A stretch of 64,000 nt of DNA from Paucilactobacillus hokkaidonensis JCM 18461. GTDB lineage: Bacteria > Bacillota > Bacilli > Lactobacillales > Lactobacillaceae. The stretch covers positions 682,001 to 746,000 of the forward strand of contig NZ_AP014680.1 in assembly GCF_000829395.1 (NCBI RefSeq). Reading direction: 5' to 3'. The stretch's first letter is position 1. Every line of letters starts with the position of its first letter. A model generated the notes under the pieces. It did no database searches. It was not told the DNA's origin and saw only the letters and a program-made list of their open reading frames with translations. A program made the translations under genes and the position numbers. Shown here in pieces: positions 55,595-64,000 of this stretch.

Positions 55595-57808
55595 ATGGAT
55601 GTACAAACAATTGATCAACAATTAGAGGATCTTAGATCAGTTGCAGTGATTAAACGTGATGGGACAGTAACAAGCTTTTATCCCTACAAAATATTGTTTG
55701 TCTTGCACCAATTAACTGCAGACGAAAATATTATTAATTCAGTTATTGATGCTTTGGCAGATTCATTGGATGGCCAAGCTGAAATTAATACTACTGTAAT
55801 TGCATCGATAATCATCAAGAAGTTGCACCAATTAGACGAAAAGAGTTTAGCAACATGTTTTTGTGAGTTTCATAAGCAACAAGAAGCAATATTTAAATCG
55901 GCCACGGATCCACAGACGAAACTCAAACAATTATTCCAACGTAGCGATGAGGTTGTGCACGAAAATGCTAATAAGGATAGTAAGGTTTTTAATACACAAC
56001 GTGATCTGCAAGCTGGGGTAGTTAGCAAAGCGATCGGATTAAAAATGTTACCAAAACTAGTTGCCAAAGCACATTTACGCGGCGATATTCATTGGCACGA
56101 TTTGGATTATTCACCTATGTTACCAGAGACAAATTGTTGTTTAATCGATTTTGATGAGATGTTTAAAAACGGTTTTAAAATTGGTAATGCGTGGGTCGAT
56201 TCGCCTAAGTCGATTCAAACTGCCACCGCCCAAATGTCACAGATTATTGCTAATGTGGCCTCATCTCAATACGGCGGATGTTCGGCTAACCGGGTTGATC
56301 AGCTATTAGCACCATACGCACAGCTAAATTATGACAAACATTTACAAGATGCTAAGCAATGGATTGTGCCAGATAAACAGATGGCCTTTGCTAAAGAAAA
56401 GACTAAAAAAGACATCTATGATGCAATGCAAGCCTTGGAATATGAAATCAATACGCTGTATTCCTCGCAAGGACAAACACCATTCACAACGGTTAACTTT
56501 GGATTAGGTACGAGTTGGATTGAACGAGAAATTCAAACGGCCATTTTAAAAATTAGAATCAAAGGATTGGGTCAGGAACACCGGACTGCTATTTTTCCTA
56601 AATTAATTTTTACTGTTAAACGAGGCCTGAACCTAGCACCTAGTGATCCCAATTATGATATTAAGCAATTGGCTTTGGAATGCTCGACTAAACGGATGTA
56701 TCCCGATCTTTTAATGTATGACAAAATCAAAGCGATTACAGGCAGTTTCAAAACACCGATGGGTTGTCGTTCATTTCTTCAAGGTTGGCGGGATGAAAAT
56801 GGTCAGGAAGTGAACTCTGGTCGCATGAATTTAGGGGTGGTGACATTGAATTTACCCCGGATTGCATTAATGGCTCATGGTGATCAAGCTCTCTTTTGGG
56901 AAATTTTTGCAGAAAAAATGCAGATTTGTAAACAAGCATTGGATTATCGAATTGAACGGACCAAGGAAGCTAAACCGGATAATGCGCCACTACTGTATAT
57001 GTATGGTGCTTTTGGCAAACGATTAAGTAAAGACGACAGTGTGGATGAAGTATTTAAGAATGGTCGGGCAACAATTTCCTTAGGGTACATTGGTTTGTAT
57101 GAAGTTTGCACTAGTTTTTTTGGCAGCGATTGGGAATCCAATGAGCAAGCACATGATTTGGCAGAAGAAATCGTTAAGAAGATGAGTGCAGCCTGCAAAC
57201 GTTGGGCACAAAAAAGCGGCTATCATTTTAGTCTGTATTCTACGCCGGCGGAATCATTAACGGACACATTTTGTCGTGCCGATATTAATAAGTTTGGTCG
57301 AATTAAAGATATTACGGATAAAGAATATTATACGAACAGTTTTCACTACGATGTGCGCAAACATCCAACACCATTTGATAAATTAAAATTTGAAGAGGTA
57401 TTCCCCAATTATGCATCAGGGGGCTTTATTCACTATTGTGAGTATCCTAATTTGCGTCAAAATCCAGCGGCCCTGGAGGCAGTTTGGGATTGGGCGTATG
57501 ATCATGTAGGTTATTTAGGGACCAACACATCGATTGATCAATGTTTTAAATGTGGTTTTCACGGTGATTTTAAGGCAACTGCACGAGGATTCGTCTGTCC
57601 GCAATGTGGCAATCATGATCCTAAATTTTGTGATGTTGTTAAGCGAACTTGTGGCTACTTGGGTAACCCGCAACAACGACCAATGGTGCATGGTCGGCAC
57701 AGTGAAATTGCCGCAAGACAAAAAAATTTAACAAAGGAAATGGTTAAAAATGTCGCAGAATACGAAAAAACCAAACAATCCGATGCCCAACGAATGGCTC
57801 GCCAGTGA
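55595..57808 (+). CDS. nrdD: Anaerobic ribonucleoside-triphosphate reductase (class III), large subunit
   Basis: A 737-residue glycyl-radical enzyme that makes dNTPs without oxygen. An N-terminal ATP-cone (VIKRDGTVTSFYPYKILFVLHQL) is followed by the catalytic barrel, a C-terminal zinc site (CFKCGFHGDF and CPQCGNHDP), and the glycyl-radical motif RTCGYLGNPQQRPMVHGRHSEI with its radical glycine. I chose ATG 55595 with GGGAG eight bases upstream. ATG 55589 and TTG 55580 are badly placed for that site. Two NrdR boxes precede it. Confidence 0.97.
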   Translation: MDVQTIDQQLEDLRSVAVIKRDGTVTSFYPYKILFVLHQLTADENIINSVIDALADSLDGQAEINTTVIASIIIKKLHQLDEKSLATCFCEFHKQQEAIFKSATDPQTKLKQLFQRSDEVVHENANKDSKVFNTQRDLQAGVVSKAIGLKMLPKLVAKAHLRGDIHWHDLDYSPMLPETNCCLIDFDEMFKNGFKIGNAWVDSPKSIQTATAQMSQIIANVASSQYGGCSANRVDQLLAPYAQLNYDKHLQDAKQWIVPDKQMAFAKEKTKKDIYDAMQALEYEINTLYSSQGQTPFTTVNFGLGTSWIEREIQTAILKIRIKGLGQEHRTAIFPKLIFTVKRGLNLAPSDPNYDIKQLALECSTKRMYPDLLMYDKIKAITGSFKTPMGCRSFLQGWRDENGQEVNSGRMNLGVVTLNLPRIALMAHGDQALFWEIFAEKMQICKQALDYRIERTKEAKPDNAPLLYMYGAFGKRLSKDDSVDEVFKNGRATISLGYIGLYEVCTSFFGSDWESNEQAHDLAEEIVKKMSAACKRWAQKSGYHFSLYSTPAESLTDTFCRADINKFGRIKDITDKEYYTNSFHYDVRKHPTPFDKLKFEEVFPNYASGGFIHYCEYPNLRQNPAALEAVWDWAYDHVGYLGTNTSIDQCFKCGFHGDFKATARGFVCPQCGNHDPKFCDVVKRTCGYLGNPQQRPMVHGRHSEIAARQKNLTKEMVKNVAEYEKTKQSDAQRMARQ

Positions 57809-58331
57809 CCGAAGTTTAGAGTACATTGCGGATTACAAAGCGTTTAACTTTGTTGACGGCGAGGGAGTTAGATGTAGTTTATATGTGAGTGGTTGTTTGT
57901 TTAACTGTCCTGGATGCTACAACGTTGCTGCCCAAAATTTTCATTATGGGCGCCCGTATACCCAAAAACTAGAGGACCAAATTATTACCGATATGAGTAA
58001 TGATTATGTTCAAGGACTTACTTTGCTGGGCGGAGAACCTTTTTTAAACACGCAAGTGTGTCTAAAGCTGTGTCAACGTGTTCGGCGTGAGTTTGGTCAT
58101 GATAAAGATATTTGGTCGTGGTCAGGATATACGTTTGAAGAGTTGCTACAAGATTCTTATGACAAGCTTAAATTATTATTACAACTTGATATTTTAGTTG
58201 ATGGTCGCTTTTTAGAAGATCAAAAGGATTTGACACTACAGTTTCGTGGCAGTGCCAATCAACGAATTATTAATGTTCCCGACTCGTTGGCCCAAAATAA
58301 AGTGGTCATTTGGGATAAGTTGGTTCACTAA
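57750..58331 (+). CDS. nrdG: Anaerobic ribonucleotide reductase activating protein (radical SAM)
   Basis: A 193-residue activase that forms the glycyl radical on NrdD with SAM. The N-terminal region has FNFVDGEGVRCSLYVSGC followed by the cluster-binding CLFNCPGC (CxxxCxxC). GLTLLGGEPFLN and WSWSGYTFEELL are also family motifs. ATG 57750 overlaps nrdD by 59 bases, with AAAGGA before it. Start 57783 (MPNEWLAS) is an alternative with a shorter overlap. Confidence 0.95.
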   Translation: MSQNTKKPNNPMPNEWLASDRSLEYIADYKAFNFVDGEGVRCSLYVSGCLFNCPGCYNVAAQNFHYGRPYTQKLEDQIITDMSNDYVQGLTLLGGEPFLNTQVCLKLCQRVRREFGHDKDIWSWSGYTFEELLQDSYDKLKLLLQLDILVDGRFLEDQKDLTLQFRGSANQRIINVPDSLAQNKVVIWDKLVH

Positions 58332-58353
58332 AACGATTGAAAGAAGGTAAGTA

Positions 58354-59109
58354 ATGACATTAGAAATCCGCAATTTGCATGCAATTATTAAGGCAACTGA
58401 CCAAGAAATTTTGAGTGGCATTAATTTGACCATCCCCGATGGTGAAGTTCATGCCATCATGGGTCCTAACGGTACCGGTAAATCAACCCTGGCCCAAACA
58501 ATCATGGGTTACCCAGCTTATCAGGTTACAGCTGGGTCAATCAAATTTGACGGTCATGATGTGTTGCAACAAAGTGTTGATCAGCGGGCTAAGTTAGGAT
58601 TGTTTTTGGGGATGCAGTATCCGGCCGAGATTAGTGGAGTAAATAATGCTGACTTTCTACGAGCGGCAATGCACGCGACAGCCCCAAACAATCAAATTAG
58701 TGTTTTGAAGTTTATGCAGCAACTAGAAAATAACATGAATTATTTGGAAATGGATGCTGAAATTGCGGAGCGGTATTTGAACGTTGGTTTTTCTGGCGGT
58801 GAAAAAAAACGAAATGAAATCTTACAGATGATGATGTTGCAACCTAAGCTTGCTATTTTAGATGAGATTGACTCTGGGTTAGACATTGATGCCCTAAAAG
58901 TGGTATCTAAGGGCATTAACCATTTGCGTTCGAAAAAATTTAGTGCACTGTTAATTACACACTATGAACGACTGTTAGAATATGTGGTTCCGGATGTAGT
59001 GCATATTATGGTAGCCGGTAAAATAGTTAAGTCGGGTGGTCCACAATTAGCACAACAATTAGAACAGTCTGGTTATCACCAATTTGAAGTGGCAAAGGAA
59101 TTAAATTAA
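58354..59109 (+). CDS. sufC: Fe-S assembly ATPase SufC
   Basis: A 251-residue ABC-type ATPase of the SufBC2D scaffold. It has Walker A GPNGTGKSTL, the SufC-typical LFLGMQYPAEISGV, signature FSGGEKKRNEILQM and Walker B LAILDEIDSGLDIDAL. First gene of the operon, after nrdG by 22 bases, with GAAGGTAAGT before the ATG. The stop shares one base with sufD (TAATG). Confidence 0.97.
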   Translation: MTLEIRNLHAIIKATDQEILSGINLTIPDGEVHAIMGPNGTGKSTLAQTIMGYPAYQVTAGSIKFDGHDVLQQSVDQRAKLGLFLGMQYPAEISGVNNADFLRAAMHATAPNNQISVLKFMQQLENNMNYLEMDAEIAERYLNVGFSGGEKKRNEILQMMMLQPKLAILDEIDSGLDIDALKVVSKGINHLRSKKFSALLITHYERLLEYVVPDVVHIMVAGKIVKSGGPQLAQQLEQSGYHQFEVAKELN

Positions 59110-60272
59110 TGGATACAACACAAATTGCTAAGCAAATAATTATATTTTCGCAGTCTAACAATGAACCAGCTTGGTTAACCACGAAGCGTAGTTTGGCTTG
59201 GGCACGAGTTAAGGATAAATTGGACGAAAAGCAACTGGCTCCATTAGTACAAAGTTTTATTGAGGCCATCAAACAAAAAGTAAATGTTGTTGACCGAGTT
59301 CACCAAGAATTCGATTTATCAAAGATTGTACAATTAGACTTAGGCGTGGCCCTTCAAATGTACCCGGAATTAATGCAAGAAAATTTAATGGAAAAGGCGT
59401 TGTCATGGCAGGGCGATTTATTATCGGCGCTGCATTTGGCGCTATTAACTAGTGGCCAATTCGTCTATATTCCAGCAGGCTTAAGAGTTGTACAACCATT
59501 AATAATTAATAAGGAAAATGCCGCAAATAATTATCACGTATTGATTATTGTGGGCGCCGGGGCACAGGTCGATTTGGTAGAACAAATTAATCTGCCTGCA
59601 CAAACCAATTCCTATTTAGGTACTGAAATTTTATTAGGCAGTGGTGCGCAAGTTAATTATTATCAAGTTGACCAGGCTAGCAGTAACCAACACTATCAAA
59701 CGGTGCACGCCTACCAGGCACAAAACAGTAACTTAAAAACCTATTTAACCTTATTTAACCGGGGCAAGCAGGACTATGACGTCAACATTGATTTAGATGG
59801 CGACCACTCACAGGCGGCTGTCAAAATGGTGGCGATTGCCGATTACAACCAGTCACAAACGATTAACACTCGAATCAATAATTATGGGCGAAAGACCAAT
59901 GGTGTCATTGAACAAAATGGGGTTGCTAAAGATGCCAGTAACATTGATTTTCATGCGGTTGGTAAAATCTTTCATGGTGCTCACGGTGCCCAATCCAATC
60001 AACGCAGTCGCTTGCTGACTTTGTCAAAACAAAGTTATGGGCAGGTTGATCCTGTTCTTTTGATTGAAGAAAACGATGTCGAAGCCGGACACGCAGCAAG
60101 TATTGGTAAAATTGATGAGGATCAGTTGTATTACTTAGAAACACGGGGAATTAATCGAAAGCAAGCCTATTACTTACTAACCAAAGGCTTTTTACTGCCG
60201 GTTTTAAACGAAATTCCAAATGAAACGTTGAAAAATAAGGCAGTTGCTCAGTTACAGCAGCGACTCCAATAG
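59109..60272 (+). CDS. sufD: Fe-S assembly scaffold protein SufD
   Basis: A 387-residue beta-helix scaffold partner of SufB. Family pieces are GQFVYIPAGLRVVQPLII, GIEQNG-type VIEQNGVAKDASNIDF, KIFHGAHGAQSNQRSRLLTLS and the C-terminal VEAGHAASIGKIDEDQLYYLETRGI with the conserved histidine. It starts at the last base of sufC. It forms the complex that assembles clusters from SufS/SufU sulfur. Confidence 0.95.
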   Translation: MDTTQIAKQIIIFSQSNNEPAWLTTKRSLAWARVKDKLDEKQLAPLVQSFIEAIKQKVNVVDRVHQEFDLSKIVQLDLGVALQMYPELMQENLMEKALSWQGDLLSALHLALLTSGQFVYIPAGLRVVQPLIINKENAANNYHVLIIVGAGAQVDLVEQINLPAQTNSYLGTEILLGSGAQVNYYQVDQASSNQHYQTVHAYQAQNSNLKTYLTLFNRGKQDYDVNIDLDGDHSQAAVKMVAIADYNQSQTINTRINNYGRKTNGVIEQNGVAKDASNIDFHAVGKIFHGAHGAQSNQRSRLLTLSKQSYGQVDPVLLIEENDVEAGHAASIGKIDEDQLYYLETRGINRKQAYYLLTKGFLLPVLNEIPNETLKNKAVAQLQQRLQ

Positions 60273-60283
60273 GTGGTGATTAA

Positions 60284-61489
60284 ATGAATGCATATCGGAA
60301 AGATTTTCCTTTTTTTGCAGCACATCAAGATTTGGTTTACTTTGATAATGCGGCGACTACGCAAAAACCGACGACAGTAATTCAGGCATTAGTGAATTAT
60401 TACAGTAACGACAATGCCAGCGTGCACCGGAGTACATATACGTTAGCTCAACAGGCAACTGATCAGTATGAACAGGTGCGAGCTAAGGTTGCAGATTTTA
60501 TTGGAGCAAAGGATGCCAAGCAGATTTTATTTACCAAAGGGACCACGGAAGGGTTAAATTGGATTGCGCAAGGAATTTGCCACCAATTACTGCAACCGGG
60601 GGATGAAATTGTACTTTCAGTAATGGAACATCATAGCAACCTGGTTGTATGGCAACGGCTCGCAAAAGAGTTAGGCTTAAAGCTGAAATATATTAACTTA
60701 ACTGATCAACAAACTTTGGATTTAGCTGATGCACGGCAAAAAATAACTGCCAAAACAAAAGTACTTGCTGTTACTGGTGTATCAAACGTACTGGGAAGTG
60801 TTACTCCAATTTTGCAATTAAGTGAGCTGATTCATGCGGTTAATGGAATATTGGTTGTCGATGGGGCCCAAATGGTACCAACGATGCCTGTGAATGTGTC
60901 ACAACTGCAAATAGATTGTTTGGCTTTTTCTGGTCACAAGCTATTTGGTCCAACCGGAATTGGTGTGTTATATGCCACGTCAACGTTGTTAAATGAATTG
61001 CCGCCAATCGAATTTGGTGGTGAAATGGTTGATCAAGTTTCATTAACAACTACAAGCTTTCAACCAGCACCTTATAAGTTTGAAGCGGGTACCCAAAATG
61101 TTGCCGGAGTCATCGGGTTGGGTGCCGCGATTGATTATCTCCAAACGATTGGAATGGATAAAATCCATACAGAAGAAAAAATGTTAGGCCAGTATTTAGC
61201 CAAACAATTAGGTGAAGTTGCAGGGGTTAATGTTTACGGCCCAATCAAACGGGATAACGGCATCGTGGCTTTTAATTTAGATCGATTGCATGCTCACGAT
61301 GTTGCGACCTTTTTAGATGCTAATCAAATTTATGTTCGTGCGGGAACTCATTGCGCACAGCCACTTGTAAATATTCTGGGAGTGAACGCCACGTTACGGG
61401 CGAGTTTAGCATTTTATAATTCTTTTGAGGAATGCGATCAGTTGGTGACTGCAATCAAAGCAGCAAAGGAGTTTTTCGATTATGCCTGA
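60284..61489 (+). CDS. sufS: Cysteine desulfurase SufS
   Basis: A 401-residue PLP enzyme that draws sulfur from cysteine. The N-terminal VYFDNAATTQKP, the GLNWIAQGI region, MEHHSNLVVWQ, the PLP lysine in LAFSGHKLFGPTGIG and the active cysteine in VRAGTHCAQPL define it. AGGTGGTG lies before the ATG. It overlaps sufU by eight bases. Confidence 0.96.
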   Translation: MNAYRKDFPFFAAHQDLVYFDNAATTQKPTTVIQALVNYYSNDNASVHRSTYTLAQQATDQYEQVRAKVADFIGAKDAKQILFTKGTTEGLNWIAQGICHQLLQPGDEIVLSVMEHHSNLVVWQRLAKELGLKLKYINLTDQQTLDLADARQKITAKTKVLAVTGVSNVLGSVTPILQLSELIHAVNGILVVDGAQMVPTMPVNVSQLQIDCLAFSGHKLFGPTGIGVLYATSTLLNELPPIEFGGEMVDQVSLTTTSFQPAPYKFEAGTQNVAGVIGLGAAIDYLQTIGMDKIHTEEKMLGQYLAKQLGEVAGVNVYGPIKRDNGIVAFNLDRLHAHDVATFLDANQIYVRAGTHCAQPLVNILGVNATLRASLAFYNSFEECDQLVTAIKAAKEFFDYA

Positions 61490-61913
61490 TTTACGACATC
61501 TTTACCAAACAATAATGTTAGAAAATGCACGGCATCCACGACATAGCGGTATTTTGACCGGCCCAAATGTAAACCAAATTACCGTCCATAACCCGACTTG
61601 TGGTGATGAACTGATTTTAAGTGGGACAATTGCGCATGCTAAGTTAATCGCAATCGCGCAGCAAAGTCAGGGCTGTATTATTTCGCAGGCCTCGGCCAGC
61701 ATTATGGCGGATTTGGTGCTTGGAAAATCATTTCAACAGATTCAAGAACTCGCAGCGATATTTGTCCGTTTAGTTGACGGCCACAAGGTAAATCAGCCGG
61801 ATTTGTTACAACAGGCGGTTGCTTTTGCGGGAGTTGGTCAATTTCCGATGCGGGTTAAGTGTGCATTGTTGCCTTGGCAGGCGTTAACCCAATTGATTGA
61901 AGGTGACCAATAA
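61482..61913 (+). CDS. sufU: Zinc-dependent sulfurtransferase SufU
   Basis: A 143-residue SufU that accepts persulfide from SufS. The zinc ligands and active cysteine are in [24 protein letters not shown] and RVKCALLPW (three Cys plus Asp). It replaces SufA/SufE in Gram-positive operons. It ends on the first base of sufB, so the two are coupled. Confidence 0.95.
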   Translation: MPDLRHLYQTIMLENARHPRHSGILTGPNVNQITVHNPTCGDELILSGTIAHAKLIAIAQQSQGCIISQASASIMADLVLGKSFQQIQELAAIFVRLVDGHKVNQPDLLQQAVAFAGVGQFPMRVKCALLPWQALTQLIEGDQ

Positions 61914-63322
61914 TGGCCGAAAAAACCGTCTTAGATGATTTAAAACAAAGTGATTACCAGTATGGCTTTCAAGATCAGTTAATACCATTATTTACTACTG
62001 GAACTGGACTAAATGAAGATGTGATTCGAGAAATATCGCGGCAAAAAGAAGAGCCAAGCTGGATGCTTGAAATCAGGTTAACGGCTTACCATCAGTTTTT
62101 GACGATGAAGATGCCCACGTTTGGTCCAGATTTGAGTAACCTAGATTTAGATCGAATTAATTATTTTCAACGGTCAACAGATGCGGTTGCACGAAAGTGG
62201 GCGGATGTGCCTGATCAAATTAAAACGACATTTGAAAAAATTGGAGTGCCACAGGCGGAACGCGAATATCTGGCGGGTGCATCAGCGCAGTATGAATCGG
62301 AGGCCGTTTATGCTAATTTGAAACATGATCTGCAAGAAAAAGGAATTATTTTTATGGATACGGATAGTGCTTTGCGGCAGTATCCGGAGTTAGTCCATGA
62401 ATATTTTGCTCAGTTAGTGCCGAGTGATAATAATATTTTTGCGGCCCTGAATACTGCGGTTTGGTCGGGCGGTACGTTTATCTATGTACCCAAAGGTGTT
62501 CATGCGGATGTGCCGATTCAAAGCTTTTTTAGAATTAATGCAGGTAATACGGGGCAGTTTGAACGGACGCTGATTATTGTGGACGAAGGTGGCAGTGTGA
62601 ATTACGTTGAGGGATGTACAGCACCGACTTATTCAGACGATAGTTTGCATGCTGCTGTGGTGGAAGTATTTGTTAAGCGGGATGCTTTTTGTCGCTACAC
62701 TACAATTCAAAACTGGTCTGATAACGTTTATAGTTTGGAAACTAAGCGTGCCTGTGCTGCCGAAAACGCAGTGATGGAGTGGGTTGATGGTAATTTAGGA
62801 TCTAAGGTAACGATGAAGTATCCCAGTATTTATCTAACCGGAGAACACGCTAAGGGAACCATGCTATCAATTGCATTTGCTAATGGGCAAGTAGATCAAG
62901 ATACTGGCGCACAAATGATTCATCAAGCACCGCACACTAGTTCAACTATCATTTCTAAGTCAATTTGTCGTGCGGGTGGCATCTGTGATTACCGTGGTAA
63001 AGTGGCGATGAATGCTGACAGCCATGGTTCTAGTTCGCATGTGGAATGTGATACGATAATCATGGATGATGAATCAACAAGTGATACCATTCCGTATAAT
63101 CAAGTGGAAATTGGGGATGTCACACTAGAACATGAGGCAAAGGTATCAAAAGTTTCAGAAGAAGAACTATATTATTTAATGAGTCGGGGGTTATCGGAAA
63201 ATGAAGCGACCAAAATGATCATCATGGGTTTCATTGAACCGTTCACGCAGCAATTGCCAATGGAATATGCAGTGGAATTAAACCGATTAATTGATTTTCA
63301 GATGGAGGGGTCAATCGGGTAA
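61913..63322 (+). CDS. sufB: Fe-S assembly scaffold protein SufB
   Basis: A 469-residue main scaffold. Typical segments are [119 protein letters not shown] and [37 protein letters not shown]. It is the last gene of the operon and is followed by a strong terminator. Confidence 0.98.
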   Translation: MAEKTVLDDLKQSDYQYGFQDQLIPLFTTGTGLNEDVIREISRQKEEPSWMLEIRLTAYHQFLTMKMPTFGPDLSNLDLDRINYFQRSTDAVARKWADVPDQIKTTFEKIGVPQAEREYLAGASAQYESEAVYANLKHDLQEKGIIFMDTDSALRQYPELVHEYFAQLVPSDNNIFAALNTAVWSGGTFIYVPKGVHADVPIQSFFRINAGNTGQFERTLIIVDEGGSVNYVEGCTAPTYSDDSLHAAVVEVFVKRDAFCRYTTIQNWSDNVYSLETKRACAAENAVMEWVDGNLGSKVTMKYPSIYLTGEHAKGTMLSIAFANGQVDQDTGAQMIHQAPHTSSTIISKSICRAGGICDYRGKVAMNADSHGSSSHVECDTIIMDDESTSDTIPYNQVEIGDVTLEHEAKVSKVSEEELYYLMSRGLSENEATKMIIMGFIEPFTQQLPMEYAVELNRLIDFQMEGSIG

Positions 63323-63361
63323 GAGTGTGATCCCCGCGGGTAGAAACCGGAGCACAACGGT

Positions 63362-63414
63362 AAAGACAGCAGTATAATTTCTTCGAACTTTGAAGTGATT
63401 ATACTGCTGTCTTT
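63362..63414 (+). terminator. Strong terminator after sufCDSUB
   Basis: A perfect 17-bp stem (AAAGACAGCAGTATAAT at 63362-63378 with ATTATACTGCTGTCTTT at 63398-63414) contains an inner CTTC/GAAG pair and is followed by TATTGTTG. Confidence 0.88.
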
Positions 63415-63510
63415 ATTGTTGTGTGCAGGTCTTTGTGCGGGAGTGAGCACGTTTAGGCAATTTAAATAAAGTAAACCGTTTTAGCTTGTATTTTGTAATT
63501 GCTGTCTGCT

Positions 63511-63555
63511 AATATCGAACTATTCTTGCATAGACAAAATAGAATGTTCGTGATA
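63511..63555. promoter_or_regulatory. PurR-like paired box upstream of the guanine deaminase gene
   Basis: AATATCGAACTATT (63511-63524) and GAATGTTCGTGATA (63542-63555) are oppositely oriented CGAAC boxes, as in the Gram-positive PurR operator. TATAAT at 63570-63575 could be the -10, just downstream. It fits control of a purine salvage gene. Known PurR pairs have their core G residues about 16-17 bases apart, while here they are about 29 apart, so this is only suggestive. Confidence 0.5.
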
Positions 63556-63614
63556 GACTAATTTCAACTTATAATCTTATTCTGAAGGGAATGATTAAGG
63601 CTGTGGAGTCGTTA

Positions 63615-64000
63615 GTGATTGAAGGATCATTTTTTAGTGCATCTAAATCAACTGTAGTCAATTATAAACATCATTCATTAATAAGTATTGATCAAAATGG
63701 GATGATTGATCGAGTAATTAACGAACATCAGGAAGATTATGATCAAGTTCGAAAAAGAGCCGATCATGCAGGGCGGCTAATTGAGTTGCAGCCAGATGAA
63801 TATTTGTTACCTGGTTTTATCGATTTACACGTCCACGCGCCCCAGTGGCCACAAGCCGGGCTTGCATTGGATCGACCGCTGAATGAGTGGCTAAATCATT
63901 ATACATTTCCATTAGAAGCACGCTACCAAGATTCACAATTTGCCCAGCATGTTTATGAACAATTGGTTCCAGAATTATTGGCCAATGGAACTACAACTGC
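63615..64000 (+). CDS. Guanine deaminase, 3' end cut by window edge
   Basis: The frame stays open to the right edge. The translated segment includes the PGFIDLHVHAPQWPQAG metal-binding motif (HxH), LNEWLNHYTFPLEARY and ELLANGTTT, typical of guanine deaminases of the amidohydrolase family (guanine to xanthine, purine salvage). The first amidohydrolase histidine pair is in HVH. Start candidates are ATG 63591, GTG 63603 and GTG 63615. I prefer 63615 because GGAG (63605-63608) lies six bases before it. The protein would be about 430 residues, so only the N-terminal third is present. Confidence 0.85.
   Translation, partial: MIEGSFFSASKSTVVNYKHHSLISIDQNGMIDRVINEHQEDYDQVRKRADHAGRLIELQPDEYLLPGFIDLHVHAPQWPQAGLALDRPLNEWLNHYTFPLEARYQDSQFAQHVYEQLVPELLANGTTT

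Noticed and set aside
63591-64000. N-acetylglucosamine-6-phosphate deacetylase at the right edge
   Set aside because: PGFIDLH is shared by amidohydrolases, but HAPQWPQAG and WLNHYTFPLEARY are guanine deaminase features.

Overview
The window comes from a low-GC Firmicute of the family Lactobacillaceae. The 16S rRNA, the Ile-Ala 16S-23S spacer, the multi-tRNA block after 5S, a zinc-finger ClpE next to ptsHI, the sufCDSUB operon, a dedicated ECF S component and an Apf-type secreted protein all fit this. I cannot name the genus from sequence alone.

Layout. (1) 1-13.1 kb is a plus-strand surface polysaccharide locus that enters from the left. It holds a GT-C-like membrane protein cut by the edge, a GtrB/CsbB-type prenyl glycosyltransferase, a priming sugar-1-phosphate transferase, a Wzy-like polymerase, a Wzz-like chain-length protein without a tyrosine kinase, a DUF4422 glycosyltransferase, a GT2, a Stealth-type sugar-phosphate transferase, a galactofuranosyltransferase-like GT2, UDP-galactopyranose mutase, a Wzx flippase and a second GT-C-like protein. 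(2) 13.1-20 kb holds envelope genes: an acyltransferase, a secreted GW-repeat/Apf protein with an unusual promoter inverted repeat, an AI-2E family permease, an LCP ligase, TspO and TagD. (3) 20-32.3 kb is mixed: a divergent LysR/YeiH pair, HicAB, PrfC, a two-gene ATPase plus TOPRIM (RloA/RloB-like) cassette with its own palindromic operator, an EamA permease, a MucBP/SH3 protein, an ECF S component preceded by a roughly 200-nt structured leader, and a large LTA-synthase-like protein with an extra membrane module.

(4) 32.3-44.2 kb: an intact IS5/IS1182-like element, clpE with a CtsR box, ptsHI with a hairpin leader, a glycolipid operon (two GT4 enzymes plus a UPF0104 membrane protein), an aminotransferase and a DUF1797 protein. 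(5) 44.2-50.7 kb: a full rRNA operon (16S-Ile-Ala-23S-5S) followed by Ser, Glu, Val, Phe, Tyr, Trp, His, a degenerate Gln-like relic, Cys and Leu tRNAs. (6) 50.7-53.0 kb: an intact IS66 element with a perfect 8-bp target duplication. (7) 53-64 kb: a CPA1 antiporter, nrdDG behind two NrdR-like boxes, the sufCDSUB iron-sulfur operon ended by a 17-bp terminator stem, and a guanine deaminase gene cut by the right edge, preceded by a PurR-like paired box.

The two main functional themes are envelope construction (a probably galactofuranose-containing polysaccharide, LCP attachment, teichoic acid precursor, glycolipid anchor) and core metabolism. The least explained signals are the structured leader at 28.44-28.65 kb, the ATPase/TOPRIM cassette with its operator, the 12-bp inverted repeat around the Apf promoter, the 16-bp ptsH leader stem and the tRNA-Gln relic.
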